Below are positions 1 to 7,940 of a stretch of 64,000 nt of DNA, one piece after another. Made by a program: the position numbers and the translations under genes. Within the stretch, counting starts at the first letter, position 1, and each line of letters starts with the position of its first letter. The DNA is from SIG622 sp045600125 (GTDB lineage Bacteria > Bacillota > Clostridia > Oscillospirales > CAG-382). The stretch spans positions 1 to 64,000 of the forward strand of contig JAZRXH010000155.1 in assembly GCA_045600125.1 (NCBI GenBank), written 5' to 3'. Below the pieces are notes generated by a model, which saw only the letters and a program-made list of their open reading frames with translations, was not told where the DNA came from and did not search any database.

Positions 1-209
1 CACAAGAGGTGTAGTTGCCGATGAACCGCAAAGCGACGCCCAAGGCTTGCAACGTGAGGTGCAGGCGAAATGAAGGAATATGATATTTTTCTGAATAAAA
101 AGGAATACGCAGATTGTAAAATGAAGATGCAATAGTAAAAAAGAATCCATAGCGAAGATTCTATGGTAGAATTGAGTAGCTACACACCAATTCGAAAGGA
201 ATCATCACT
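1..209. other. Left-edge accessory DNA, no assignable gene
   Basis: A plus-strand reading frame enters from outside the window and stops at 71-73 after 23 codons. Its stop overlaps the ATG of a 21-codon ORF (70-135) in an ATGA arrangement. Neither is long enough to assign. The stretch precedes an IS30-type fragment, so it may be decayed mobile-element DNA; that is inference from position. Confidence 0.25.
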
Positions 210-305
210 ATGGACGAAACCAATTATACCACAGGACATCGCAAAGGTCAACACCTGACAAGTGAAGAACGACATATAATCGAAGTTAGTAAATTCCCAA
301 AGTAA
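210..305 (+). pseudogene. Truncated IS30-type transposase, N-terminal stub
   Basis: ATG at 210 follows an AAAGGA ribosome-binding site. The 31-codon product begins MDETNYTTGHRKGQHLTSEE and continues RHIIEV. A basic stretch followed by HLTxEERxxIE is the usual N-terminus of IS30-family transposases, where it starts the helix-turn-helix. The similarity ends at about position 287, exactly where a 25-bp perfect inverted repeat begins, and the frame stops at 303-305. The DDE catalytic domain is missing, so this is a broken remnant. The assignment rests on about 20 residues and is moderate. Confidence 0.55.
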
Positions 306-345
306 ATTCCACTGTGGAATTTACTTTGGGAATTTACTTTTTTTA
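288..345 (+). terminator. 25-bp perfect hairpin followed by T-run
   Basis: Arms 288-312 and 314-338 are perfect reverse complements around one central base, and T residues follow from 338. Each arm contains a near-duplicate of AGTAAATTCC. It has the form of a very strong intrinsic terminator, but its abrupt junction with the transposase fragment also fits the end of a mobile element. Both readings are open. Confidence 0.6.
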
Positions 346-383
346 TTTGTCACCCATCAATTGTATCATATCACTATTTGCGG

Positions 384-412
384 TTGACTTATCAGCTATG
401 AAATGATATAAT
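384..412 (+). promoter_or_regulatory. Sigma-A type promoter
   Basis: TTGACT at 384-389 and a perfect TATAAT at 407-412 are separated by 17 bases. It lies 130 bases upstream of the alpha/beta hydrolase start and just after the 25-bp hairpin, so it probably drives that gene with a leader of about 120 bases. Confidence 0.7.
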
Positions 413-541
413 GAAAACCGTAGTATTTTTGAGATATGTTCACGGCAAAGCCGCATGTGGAGACGGTCGTACTTCTGTCTCAAGCTTGTGATGTTGGTCA
501 ATGAAATCAGGGAATATGAAATGATGCAAGGAGTTTATGAG

Positions 542-1381
542 ATGAAAAAGAGAAAGGGTTTACTGATTGATATTCTAATCATCTTTTCGCCGATCGCACT
601 GATGCTCGCCTTCGTTTGGTTTAGCCAAAACAGATTTCTGTATAACCCATCTTTTAACGAAAACGCGTATGCAAGTCTGAAGGCAAGCAACGATGATCGC
701 ATAGAAGAGATATTCCTTCACGAAATGGATGAGAGTTATCATGGCTGTGGGCGGAGGGTGGCTTCTGATGTGCCCACGATTCTGTATTTCGGAGGAAACT
801 TTGAAAGCTCCGAGGTTTTTTTCACTTCCATGGACGCATCGGGGCGATGGAAATACTTCGAAAGAAGCAATGTGGTTATGATCGATTATCCCGGTTATGG
901 GCTTAGCGAGGGAAAAAACGATTACAGAAATATCCTGAAAATGGCGGATGCTGCTTACAGGTTCGTAAGCGAGAGCGATTTCTATGGCGGCGGAGAAATA
1001 ATCATCATGGGACTCAGCCTGGGAACGGGAGTTGCGACCTATGTGGCATCAAGCAATCCGGTTGAGGGGCTCATTTTGATGGCTCCGTACAATAATGGAA
1101 CGGCGCTTTATAACAGCCAACTGAATATCTTTCACGGGCCGATCAGACTGCTGGTACGCAATCCGTTTCCTTCGGAGCAATTTGCCCTCGAGGTGACAGC
1201 GCCGACCCTGATTTTTGCATCGGAAGACGATGAAGTAATTCCCTATGAACTGTCTGTACGGTTAGTTGATGCTTTCGATGGCGCGGAATTTGTCACTCTG
1301 AAGAATCTCTGCCATACGGAAATCTTTTGGGATAATGATGTGCTCCGCCAGATTGAAGACTTTGTTGGGACAAGGCGATGA
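542..1381 (+). CDS. Membrane-anchored alpha/beta hydrolase
   Basis: A 279-residue serine hydrolase. The ATG at 542 is preferred over an upstream in-frame ATG at 455 because AAGGAG lies at 528-533, eight bases ahead, and because the protein then opens with a positive N-terminus and one membrane helix (about residues 7-27). The nucleophile elbow GLSLG puts the catalytic serine at residue 159; an acidic cluster near 229-232 and His258 (LCHTEIF) complete a plausible triad. The layout resembles membrane-tethered alpha/beta hydrolases of the BEM46/ABHD type, with the catalytic domain probably outside the membrane. Substrate is unknown. The neighbours are mobile-element debris and the gene has its own promoter, so recent acquisition is possible. 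Confidence 0.85.
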   Translation: MKKRKGLLIDILIIFSPIALMLAFVWFSQNRFLYNPSFNENAYASLKASNDDRIEEIFLHEMDESYHGCGRRVASDVPTILYFGGNFESSEVFFTSMDASGRWKYFERSNVVMIDYPGYGLSEGKNDYRNILKMADAAYRFVSESDFYGGGEIIIMGLSLGTGVATYVASSNPVEGLILMAPYNNGTALYNSQLNIFHGPIRLLVRNPFPSEQFALEVTAPTLIFASEDDEVIPYELSVRLVDAFDGAEFVTLKNLCHTEIFWDNDVLRQIEDFVGTRR

Positions 1382-1463
1382 TGCAAGGGTGAGTCACTGG
1401 GCTTGCCAGTACGTAAACTTAACACATCAAACCTTCTACACTTGATTAGTAGTTATTTTCATT

Positions 1464-1715
1464 TCAGAAAGCAAAAAATTGGTGTACGATATTTCACCTA
1501 TATCAAAAGCCCCGGCTCTTGAAGAATTGTTGTTATTCAGTAATATGAACAGGAAATACACGGTACAAACCCTTGACCCTATCAAGCAAAATCTCTCTTT
1601 AAAGAGGGTCATGCTTGAGTGTAGAACTGAACACAGTGATTTCGAACCAAGTGAGTTTTCGCATTTGGAAATATTTAAATATCGAGTTGACAACCAGAGA
1701 AACTATCAGTACTGA
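1464..1715 (+). pseudogene. Possible decayed leucine-rich-repeat fragment
   Basis: The frame reads ISPISKAPALEELLLFSN, which fits one leucine-rich-repeat unit (L/I spacing ending in N), followed by LKRV. No ribosome-binding site or start fits, and nothing recognisable lies on either side. It is read as a remnant of a larger protein, with low confidence. The rest of 1382-1830 holds a small hairpin (CCCGCATACTGCGGG near 1744) and no supported gene. Confidence 0.25.
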
Positions 1716-1830
1716 TTTCTTTCGGGTGAATAGAAGATATGTTCCCGCATACTGCGGGGGTAGATTTGTTCCCGTGTTGCGTCGACATTCACGGCATTGT
1801 CTCGACCCAGATTGAGGAGTGAAAACACTT

Positions 1831-2547
1831 ATGCGAAAGCGTTTATTTGAAATCATAGAAACAGCCAAGGAGAACGACCGAATCAGCAACGTATACGATG
1901 TATTCATGCTGCTTGTCATCCTGGCGAGCCTTTTGCCGCTGATGTTCAAGGAGGAAACGGCGGCGTTCACCGTGATCGAGAGGTTATCGGTGACGGTATT
2001 CATCATAGATTATTTTCTGCGCCTTATTACGGCGGACTTCAAGGTGGGAAAAAATGGGTGGTCTTTTCTTCTGTATCCCTTTACGCCCATGGCGATCATC
2101 GACCTGTTGTGCATCCTGCCGAGCCTGAAGATCCTTTTCGGCGCTTTTAAGATCCTGAAAATATTCCGTCTGTTCCGCACCTTCCGGGTGTTCCGGGTCT
2201 TCAAGACCGTTCGCTATTCCCGGAGCATCCGCATGATCAAGGGCGTTTTTGCCCGGCAGAAAAAGCCGCTTATGACGGTGGGCGCTTTGGCGGTGGCGTA
2301 CGTTCTGGTGTCGGCGCTCGTTATTTTCAATGTGGAGCCGGATTCCTTCAAGACGTATTTTGACGCCGTGTACTGGGCGACGGTCTCGCTGACCACCATG
2401 GGATACGGCGACATTTACGCCGTTACGACGGTGGGACGGCTCGTGACGATGGTGTCCTCCGTATTCGGTATTGCCATTATCGCCCTGCCCTCCGGTATCG
2501 TGACGGCGGGATTCATGGAAGAACTGAAAAACGACAAGGATGAATGA
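1831..2547 (+). CDS. Voltage-gated potassium channel (six-helix ion transporter)
   Basis: A 238-residue integral membrane protein. ATG at 1831 is chosen because the in-frame GTG at 1819 lies inside the GAGGAG ribosome-binding site. Four N-terminal helices lead to an S4-like voltage sensor with regularly spaced arginines (RLFRTFRVFR, about 113-128), then S5, a pore loop with the K+ selectivity filter TTMGYGD (188-194), and S6. Length and order fit prokaryotic Kv/KvAP-type channels. There is no cytoplasmic RCK/TrkA domain, so gating by membrane voltage is expected. No operon partner is adjacent; a hairpin follows 26 bases after the stop. Confidence 0.92.
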   Translation: MRKRLFEIIETAKENDRISNVYDVFMLLVILASLLPLMFKEETAAFTVIERLSVTVFIIDYFLRLITADFKVGKNGWSFLLYPFTPMAIIDLLCILPSLKILFGAFKILKIFRLFRTFRVFRVFKTVRYSRSIRMIKGVFARQKKPLMTVGALAVAYVLVSALVIFNVEPDSFKTYFDAVYWATVSLTTMGYGDIYAVTTVGRLVTMVSSVFGIAIIALPSGIVTAGFMEELKNDKDE

Positions 2548-2572
2548 TCCGTGCGGGAAAGGGAGTGCGCCT

Positions 2573-2602
2573 TTGCGGAGTGTTCTGAAGGACACTCCGC
2601 AA
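2573..2602. terminator. Hairpin after the K+ channel gene
   Basis: Arms TTGCGGAGTGT (2573-2583) and ACACTCCGCAA (2592-2602) extend inward by two pairs to a TGAA loop. No T-run follows, so it may end transcription weakly, act as an mRNA 3' stabiliser, or be the first unit of the hairpin array that follows. Confidence 0.5.
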
Positions 2603-2609
2603 CGAAATA

Positions 2610-2785
2610 AATCCCTTGCGGGATTTGTGAAATGCGCTTCGCACGTGAAATACACCTACGGCGTGTGAAATGCCTGCGGGCGTGAGTGGATTTATTTCAT
2701 TTCACATTGCGAAGTGAAACGAAGCGATATTTCACAATCTGCGAAGCAGATTATTTCACATTTTCCCAAAGCGCAGATATTTCAC
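2610..2785. repeat. Array of short hairpins separated by GTGAAAT / ATTTCAC
   Basis: Successive small palindromes, each built around a CTGCG, CTTCG or GCGAAG core, are separated by GTGAAAT on the left (to about 2690) and by its reverse complement ATTTCAC on the right (from about 2695). The spacers invert at the middle, so the whole block is itself roughly a large dyad. One unit is AATCTGCGAAGCAGATT (2735-2751). The last unit (TTTTCCCAAAGCGCAGAT) has lost its pairing. It contains no coding potential. Confidence 0.75.
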
Positions 2786-2809
2786 TTAAAATACCAACCG
2801 AAAAGAAAG

Positions 2810-2842
2810 AACAGGCTGATTTTGATTGTCAGCCTGTTTATA
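2810..2842 (+). terminator. Intrinsic terminator-like hairpin closing the array
   Basis: AACAGGCTGA (2810-2819) pairs with TCAGCCTGTT (2829-2838) across a nine-base loop, followed by a short T/A-rich tail. It directly abuts the hairpin array and may be part of the same repeat element. Confidence 0.6.
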
Positions 2843-3108
2843 TTGATATGTGCGCTAACTCAACGCAGTGGTGACTATCTCACAATACTGTCCTTAAGAA
2901 CAAGTCTTATCGGGGGCGGCTCCTTTTTCTTTGCCGCAGCAGTTTTGTGCAAAGCACAAGAGGGGGAGGGGACTTACAAAGAGCGCTTCTCGGGCTTGCT
3001 TTGGAGGATATCACCGTAAAGCCGGGCGCTGCAGGCAAAGCGGATACAGAGAGCCCGATTTTGTAAATCCTTCGTGACACCGACTTTGTAAATCCTTCGC
3101 AGCCGTCC
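2843..3108. other. Non-coding stretch with small repeats
   Basis: No supported gene. It holds a perfect small hairpin TTGTGCAAAGCACAA (2945-2959) and a direct repeat of TTGTAAATCCTTCG at 3061-3074 and 3086-3099 (period 25). These lie just upstream of the promoter for the AraC-family gene. Confidence 0.5.
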
Positions 3109-3137
3109 TTGACAAATCGGCAATATTGTGCTATGAT
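3109..3137 (+). promoter_or_regulatory. Sigma-A promoter of the AraC-family gene
   Basis: Perfect TTGACA at 3109-3114 and TATGAT at 3132-3137 with a 17-base spacer. Because the -10 box ends at 3137, the ATG at 3140 cannot be the start of the regulator; this supports the internal TTG start at 3290. Confidence 0.8.
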
Positions 3138-3289
3138 TCATGGAAGATGCAGCGGTGCTTTCCTCTTTCCGAAGCCGCTCTGTAACGGGGCGATTCCCTT
3201 TCGGGACGTACTTTGCGGAAGCGGACGCACGATGGGCAGCCTGCGGCGGAGAGACCGGAGAAGCAGAAGAAAGACGAGGAGGGAACGCA

Positions 3290-4108
3290 TTGCTTTCAAG
3301 CGAAGGATTATCCGACAAATATCTGCACCTCAACAACGCCGGAAAGCAGGTACGCCTTCTGCGGGATACCGTGACGGTGCGTCCCTGCGGGAGAGTCGAC
3401 TATCTGCTCCTCTACGTTGTTTCCGGGAGATGCTGTGCCGTCGTGAACGGGGAAAGCGTCTGCGCCGGGGAGGGGATGTGTATCCTGTTCAGACCCGGCG
3501 AGCGGCAGGAATACAGCTACATGGTGAATGACAAAACCGAGTCCTACTGGATCCATTTTACCGGTGTGGGGGCAATGGAGTATCTTACCGGGCTCCGTCT
3601 TTACGACGAAAAATGCTTCAGTGTGGGGACGAGCCCCGAGCTCATCGGTGCAATCAACGCCATGGTGAGCTCGAAGCATATGCCGGGAAGCGCCAACGAC
3701 CGCGTCAGCGACGGGTATCTTGCTCTTGTACTGTCGCTGTTTTCGAGAGCAAAGGAATTCGGCGTTGAAAAACTGAAGCGCGTCAGCGAGGTATCAAGGA
3801 TCGTCGACGTGATGATGCGCCGTTACCGGGAGAACATCGGCGTTTCGGAATATGCGGCGATGTGCTGTCTGAGTAAAAGCCGTTTTGAGCACGTTTTCAA
3901 AGAAACCACGGGGCTTTCTCCCATCGGCTACCTCTTCAAGGTTCGGGTGGACGCTGCCGTGCGGCTTCTTGAAAACACCGATATGTCCGGAGCCCAGATC
4001 GCCTCGGAGGTGGGCTTTTGCGACGCCAACTATTTTTCGAGAGTCTTCAAAAAGATCATGGGGATGCCCCCGATAAAGTACCGTGAAAGCAAAAAGCAGC
4101 GAGGATGA
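3290..4108 (+). CDS. AraC-family transcriptional regulator
   Basis: A 272-residue regulator starting at TTG 3290, six bases after AGGAGGG (3277-3283). An ATG at 3140 in the same frame lies almost on the promoter -10 box and adds a low-complexity Arg/Gly-rich leader, so it is rejected. The N-terminal half is an AraC-type cupin sensor (RVDYLLLYVVSG, FRPGERQEYSY); the C-terminal 100 residues carry two helix-turn-helix units ending in the signature GFCDANYFSRVFKKIMGMPP. Such proteins usually sense a sugar and control its catabolic genes, but the neighbours (queT and a two-component system) give no target. Its 150-base 5' leader leaves room for post-transcriptional control. Confidence 0.93.
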   Translation: MLSSEGLSDKYLHLNNAGKQVRLLRDTVTVRPCGRVDYLLLYVVSGRCCAVVNGESVCAGEGMCILFRPGERQEYSYMVNDKTESYWIHFTGVGAMEYLTGLRLYDEKCFSVGTSPELIGAINAMVSSKHMPGSANDRVSDGYLALVLSLFSRAKEFGVEKLKRVSEVSRIVDVMMRRYRENIGVSEYAAMCCLSKSRFEHVFKETTGLSPIGYLFKVRVDAAVRLLENTDMSGAQIASEVGFCDANYFSRVFKKIMGMPPIKYRESKKQRG

Positions 4109-4265
4109 ATGCTTTTGGCGCTCGGTGTGTCTGTGAGCGCCGTTCCGGCGGCGTGTACAAGGGTGAGTTCGTGACCTTCCTCACCGACGGCAAAGCCTTT
4201 TCTTCCGGTAACGGCGGAAAAAGCCGCTTTTGCCTCAAAAAACAAAACTAAAGGATAGAGAAACC
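4109..4265 (+). promoter_or_regulatory. Structured leader of queT, candidate preQ1 riboswitch
   Basis: The 157-base leader has three helices: GGCGCTC 4117-4123 with GAGCGCC 4135-4141; a GGTGAG/CTCACC hairpin near 4165-4190; and a long nested hairpin from GGCAAAGCC to TTTGCC ending near 4230. An A-rich tail (TCAAAAAACAAAACTAAAGGA) then runs into the ribosome-binding site. queT genes are commonly controlled by preQ1 riboswitches, and an A-rich 3' tail touching the ribosome-binding site is typical of them. The sequence was not matched to a specific preQ1 class, so this is inference from context and fold. Confidence 0.35.
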
Positions 4266-4745
4266 ATGAAAAACACAAAATATCTTACCGGTGCGGCACT
4301 GATCGCCGCTCTTTACGTGACCCTTACCCTCGTTTCCGCCGCCTTCGGTCTTTCGGGAGGCGCCGTGCAGCTGCGGCTTTCCGAAGCCCTCACCGTTCTG
4401 CCGGTGATGATGCCGAGCGCCGTTCCGGGGCTTACGGCGGGGTGCCTTATCGCCAACATCGTGACCGGGGCACAGGTATGGGACGTGGTGTTCGGAACGC
4501 TTGCGACCCTTGCGGGAGCGGCAGGTACGTTCCTTCTCAGGAAGAAGAGCCGCTTTCTTGCACCGCTGCCGCCGATCCTCTGCAATACCCTTGTGATCCC
4601 GCCCATTCTGCAGACGGTGTACGGCATACGGACGGGCATAGTTTTTCTTTATTTGTCGGTCTTTGCGGGGGAGCTTTTGTCCTGCGGTGTACTGGGGCTC
4701 ATCCTTCTTGCGGGGCTTAAAAAATACGAAAAATACCTGCATTAG
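4266..4745 (+). CDS. queT: QueT-family queuosine-precursor transporter (ECF S component)
   Basis: A 160-residue membrane protein with five or six hydrophobic segments. The N-terminus (LTGAALIAALYVTLTLVSAA) and the central GAVQLRLSEALTVLPVMMPS are characteristic of the QueT family, the substrate-binding S component of energy-coupling factor transporters that import queuosine precursors such as preQ1. ATG 4266 is chosen over an upstream in-frame ATG (4230) because the protein then begins MKNTKYLTGAAL, directly at the first helix. No ECF ATPase or T component is in the window, so a shared ECF module elsewhere is expected. The structured leader suggests ligand-dependent control. Confidence 0.88.
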   Translation: MKNTKYLTGAALIAALYVTLTLVSAAFGLSGGAVQLRLSEALTVLPVMMPSAVPGLTAGCLIANIVTGAQVWDVVFGTLATLAGAAGTFLLRKKSRFLAPLPPILCNTLVIPPILQTVYGIRTGIVFLYLSVFAGELLSCGVLGLILLAGLKKYEKYLH

Positions 4746-4889
4746 TCGGGAGAAGCCGGAGGGATATCTGCGGCGAATATTCAAGCGGATATCACACGCT
4801 TTTCACAATGAAAGCTTACCATAGAATCACAGAATCGGAAAACAGTCTGTTATGAAAACAGTACGAACGGAAAGGAGTCCTTTGCCTGT

Positions 4890-5576
4890 ATGAGCAGAAT
4901 TCTGGTCGTTGACGACGAAGAAAGAATCCGTGAGATCATCAAAAAATACGCCGCCTTTGACGGTTATACCGTGGAAGAAGCCGCCGGCGGCATGGAATGC
5001 ATCGAAAAATGCCGCAGCAAGGACTACGACATCATCATTCTCGATATCATGATGCCGGATCTCGACGGCTTTTCGGTGTGCCGGGAAATCCGGAAGACCT
5101 CCAAGACGCCCGTTATCATGCTTTCGGCACGGGGCGAGGAGTACGACCGCATCCACGGCTTTGAGGTGGGGGTCGACGACTACGTGGTCAAGCCCTTTTC
5201 TCCGAAGGAGCTCATGATGCGGGTGGGGGCTATTCTCAAGCGCACCGCCGCTCCCACCAACGAGTGCTACACGTCGGGGGGGCTTACCATCGACTTTTCC
5301 GCCCGTATCGTCACGGTGGACGGCGAGATAGCGGATCTTACCCCCAAGGAATATGACCTGCTGTTTTATCTTGTCAAAAACAAAGGCATCGCTCTCACCC
5401 GTGAAAAGCTCATCAGCAACGTATGGGGCTACGACTTTTTCGGGGACGACAGAACGCTGGATACCCATATCAAGCTGCTGCGCAAGAATCTGGGGCGTTA
5501 CAGCGCTTTTATCGTGACTCTCCGGGGCGTGGGCTACCGGTTTGACGAAAAAGCGGAAGCGGTTCAGACGGAATAA
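4890..5576 (+). CDS. OmpR/PhoB-family response regulator
   Basis: 228 residues. The receiver domain (1-120) has the acidic pair in LVVDDEERIR, phospho-acceptor Asp52 (IIILDIMMPDLDG) and the conserved lysine in VVKPFSPKE. A winged-helix DNA-binding domain (about 130-225) ends in the typical TLRGVGYRF. AAAGGAG precedes the ATG by a suitable distance. It lies 129 bases upstream of a histidine kinase on the same strand, so the pair forms a two-component system. The kinase's extracytoplasmic domain suggests an envelope or extracellular signal, but the target genes are not evident. Confidence 0.96.
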   Translation: MSRILVVDDEERIREIIKKYAAFDGYTVEEAAGGMECIEKCRSKDYDIIILDIMMPDLDGFSVCREIRKTSKTPVIMLSARGEEYDRIHGFEVGVDDYVVKPFSPKELMMRVGAILKRTAAPTNECYTSGGLTIDFSARIVTVDGEIADLTPKEYDLLFYLVKNKGIALTREKLISNVWGYDFFGDDRTLDTHIKLLRKNLGRYSAFIVTLRGVGYRFDEKAEAVQTE

Positions 5577-5705
5577 GCGGGATGTCCCGGCATTCCGTGC
5601 CGAAAGACGGGACGGAAGCGGACGATAGACCGGTATTTTTATCGAAGGGAGCGGGCGGATACGAAAAACTTTCATTCAAAATTCAGCATCAAGGGAAAGC
5701 TGTTC

Positions 5706-7226
5706 ATGTATTTCGTTTCCTTTGTGCTCGTCCTTCTGGCAATTTTGTGGTTATTTCAGACGGTCCTTCTCGGCACGGTATACCGCCGGATCAAGACCGA
5801 TTCTCTGAAAAAATGCGTCGGTGAGGCGGCATATACGCTGAAAAACGCCAGCTCCTACGACAACATCGAAGAGCTTGCCAAGACCTACGACGTGAGCATC
5901 AAGATCGTGGACAGAAACTACGAGACCCTCTATTTCTACGCCGTATCTCCCACCAACGTGGTCAACCGAATCAGCAACGCCGAGCTGTATCTTCTTTGCC
6001 GCAAGGCGGAGGAAAACAGCGGCAGTTACGTGCAGATCTTTCAGCAGTACATGAAGGAACAGCGTCGGGAGGACGATCCGGCGCTCCGAGGCGGAAAGGA
6101 CGGCGAGGGCGTCGGACGAGGCGACGAGACGCCGGAGCCCGAGGACTTCAAGCGGGGAATGCCGAGAACCTTTATCCGTCTTGATTCGGTGGTGAACCTC
6201 ATTTCCACAAAGGTGGCAAAGCTGCCGGACGGAAACGACTGCTATATCATCGCCGATTCGCTCATCACCCCCGTGGACGCCACCGTCCATACCCTCATCG
6301 TCATGCTCGTGTATATCTCGATCTTTACCGTCTTCGTGGCGATGCTCCTTGCCTTTGAGCTGGCAAGAAGAGTTTCGGGACCGATCATCGACATCAACAA
6401 GAGCGCCATGCAGCTCGCAAAAGGGGACTACAATACCCGCTTCGAGGGCTCCGGCTATCGGGAGGTCGCTCAGCTCAGCGACACGCTGAACGTCGCCGCT
6501 GCCGAGCTTTCCAAGGCGGACGAGCTGCGAAGAGAGCTGGTCGCCAACGTCTCCCACGATCTGCGCACGCCGCTGACCATGATCATCGGTTACAGCGAGG
6601 TCATGCGGGATATTCCCGGCGAAAACACGCCGGAAAACGTGCAGGTCATCATCGACGAGGCGACGAGGCTTTCCTCCCTCGTTACCGATCTTCTCGATAT
6701 TTCACGCCTCCAGTCCGGCAGTGACAAGCTGACCGTTACGGAATTCGATCTCACCGACAGCATCCGCCGCATCATAGGGCGTTTTGATAAACTGAAGGAG
6801 AGCGACGGCTATCGCATCACCTTCCGGTACGACTCGGACGTCACGGTAAAAGCCGATGAAACGAGGATATCGCAGGTCGTCTATAACCTGATGATCAACG
6901 CCATCAACTACACCGGAGAAGACAAGAGCGTACGGGTCGTACAGACCCTTGTGGAGGACGGCAAAAAGGTCCGGGTGGAATTCACCGACAGCGGCGAGGG
7001 CATTGCCAAGGAAGAGCTTCCGTACATCTGGGACCGGTATTACAAGGTCGACAAGACCCACAAGCGGGCGCAGATGGGCACCGGGCTCGGGCTCTCCATC
7101 GTCAAGACCGCTCTGGAGGTCCACGGCGCTTCCTACGGCGTCAACAGCGTGGTGGGAGAGGGAAGTACCTTCTGGTTTGAGCTTTCGACAAAGGCGGACG
7201 AGGCGAGTCCCGAAGCCGAAGCGTAA
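5706..7226 (+). CDS. HAMP-containing sensor histidine kinase
   Basis: 506 residues: membrane helix 1 (about 1-24), an extracytoplasmic domain of about 160 residues, helix 2 (about 195-220), HAMP, a dimerisation/phosphoacceptor domain with His284 (VSHDLRTPLTMIIGYSEV), and an ATPase domain with N box (YNLMINAINYTG), G1 (DSGEGIA) and G2 (GTGLGLSIV). ATG 5706 has AAGGGA at 5691-5696. The same frame stays open back to 5577 and encodes kinase-like residues (KFSIKGKLF) but has no ATG, GTG or TTG. Its partner is the response regulator just upstream. The sensed signal is unknown; an acidic, Gly/Arg-rich insert sits near residues 115-155. Confidence 0.95.
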   Translation: MYFVSFVLVLLAILWLFQTVLLGTVYRRIKTDSLKKCVGEAAYTLKNASSYDNIEELAKTYDVSIKIVDRNYETLYFYAVSPTNVVNRISNAELYLLCRKAEENSGSYVQIFQQYMKEQRREDDPALRGGKDGEGVGRGDETPEPEDFKRGMPRTFIRLDSVVNLISTKVAKLPDGNDCYIIADSLITPVDATVHTLIVMLVYISIFTVFVAMLLAFELARRVSGPIIDINKSAMQLAKGDYNTRFEGSGYREVAQLSDTLNVAAAELSKADELRRELVANVSHDLRTPLTMIIGYSEVMRDIPGENTPENVQVIIDEATRLSSLVTDLLDISRLQSGSDKLTVTEFDLTDSIRRIIGRFDKLKESDGYRITFRYDSDVTVKADETRISQVVYNLMINAINYTGEDKSVRVVQTLVEDGKKVRVEFTDSGEGIAKEELPYIWDRYYKVDKTHKRAQMGTGLGLSIVKTALEVHGASYGVNSVVGEGSTFWFELSTKADEASPEAEA

Positions 7227-7241
7227 TGCGCACAGAAAAAG

Positions 7242-7275
7242 AAAAGTCCCGGACTTTTGCTTCCGGGACTTTTTC
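7242..7275 (+). terminator. Intrinsic terminator of the two-component operon
   Basis: AAAAGTCCCGGA (7242-7253) pairs with TCCGGGACTTTT (7262-7273), followed by T residues, 16 bases after the kinase stop. Confidence 0.9.
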
Positions 7276-7377
7276 CGTGCTATACATAGATATTATTTTT
7301 AATGTCTGCCGAACAACTCGTAATCGCCGATGCAAAGCGTCAACCCTGCGTTTTCAAGTTACTTGGCAGGCTATGCT

Positions 7378-7923
7378 TTAACGATAAACAAACTTTTTGA
7401 TCCGGTTTGAAATGAAGATCGCACAGAGAATCTTGATGATGTCCGGAACGATGAAGGGAAGAACGCAGACCTCCAGAAGTCTTGATAAGGAGGCGGTGCT
7501 TCCGGAAATGTATTTTGCCCACGCAACGCCGATCACGTAGCAGACAACGAGGCCTACGAAGCAGGCGAGAAACTTACACAGAGAGCGGTGCTTCTTTTGA
7601 TTCTTGAACGGGAGCATGATCAGCGTATAAATCGGCGTAATGGTCAGAAAGCTTACGATAAATCCGCCGGTCGAACCGAGGATGTGGCTGACGCCGCCGG
7701 TAAAGCCGGCGAACACCGGAACGCCCACAGCGCCGACAATGATATAAATGGCAAGACAAAGATTCGCATTCCTTGCTTCAAGAACTGTTGCAATGAGATA
7801 AACAGCCAGAAGCTGAAGCGTAAAGGGCACGGCTCCGTTGGAGATATTGACCCAGGAGCACAGAACAATGAACGCAGTAAAAATGCCGGTCACGGCAAGG
7901 TCTTTGAGTCTCAAAACAATCAC
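7378..7923 (-). CDS. bioY: BioY, biotin ECF transporter S component
   Basis: A 181-residue protein with about six membrane helices. The N-terminal LKDLAVTGIFTAFIVLCSW, the GAVPFTLQLLAVYLIA segment and the glycine-rich GAVGVPVFAGFTGGVSHILG loop are hallmarks of BioY, which binds biotin and imports it with a shared ECF ATPase/T module. The start is GTG at 7921-7923. It is divergent from birA, a common arrangement that links biotin uptake with biotin ligation. A near-perfect promoter lies 18 bases upstream. No biotin biosynthesis gene is in the window, so the organism may rely on uptake. Confidence 0.95.
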   Translation of the reverse strand: MIVLRLKDLAVTGIFTAFIVLCSWVNISNGAVPFTLQLLAVYLIATVLEARNANLCLAIYIIVGAVGVPVFAGFTGGVSHILGSTGGFIVSFLTITPIYTLIMLPFKNQKKHRSLCKFLACFVGLVVCYVIGVAWAKYISGSTASLSRLLEVCVLPFIVPDIIKILCAIFISNRIKKFVYR

Positions 7924-7940
7924 TCACTTTCAACTTTCAA

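Noticed and set aside
455..541. Earlier start for the alpha/beta hydrolase
   Set aside because: No ribosome-binding site at 455, whereas AAGGAG is eight bases before ATG 542 and the membrane helix then falls at the N-terminus.
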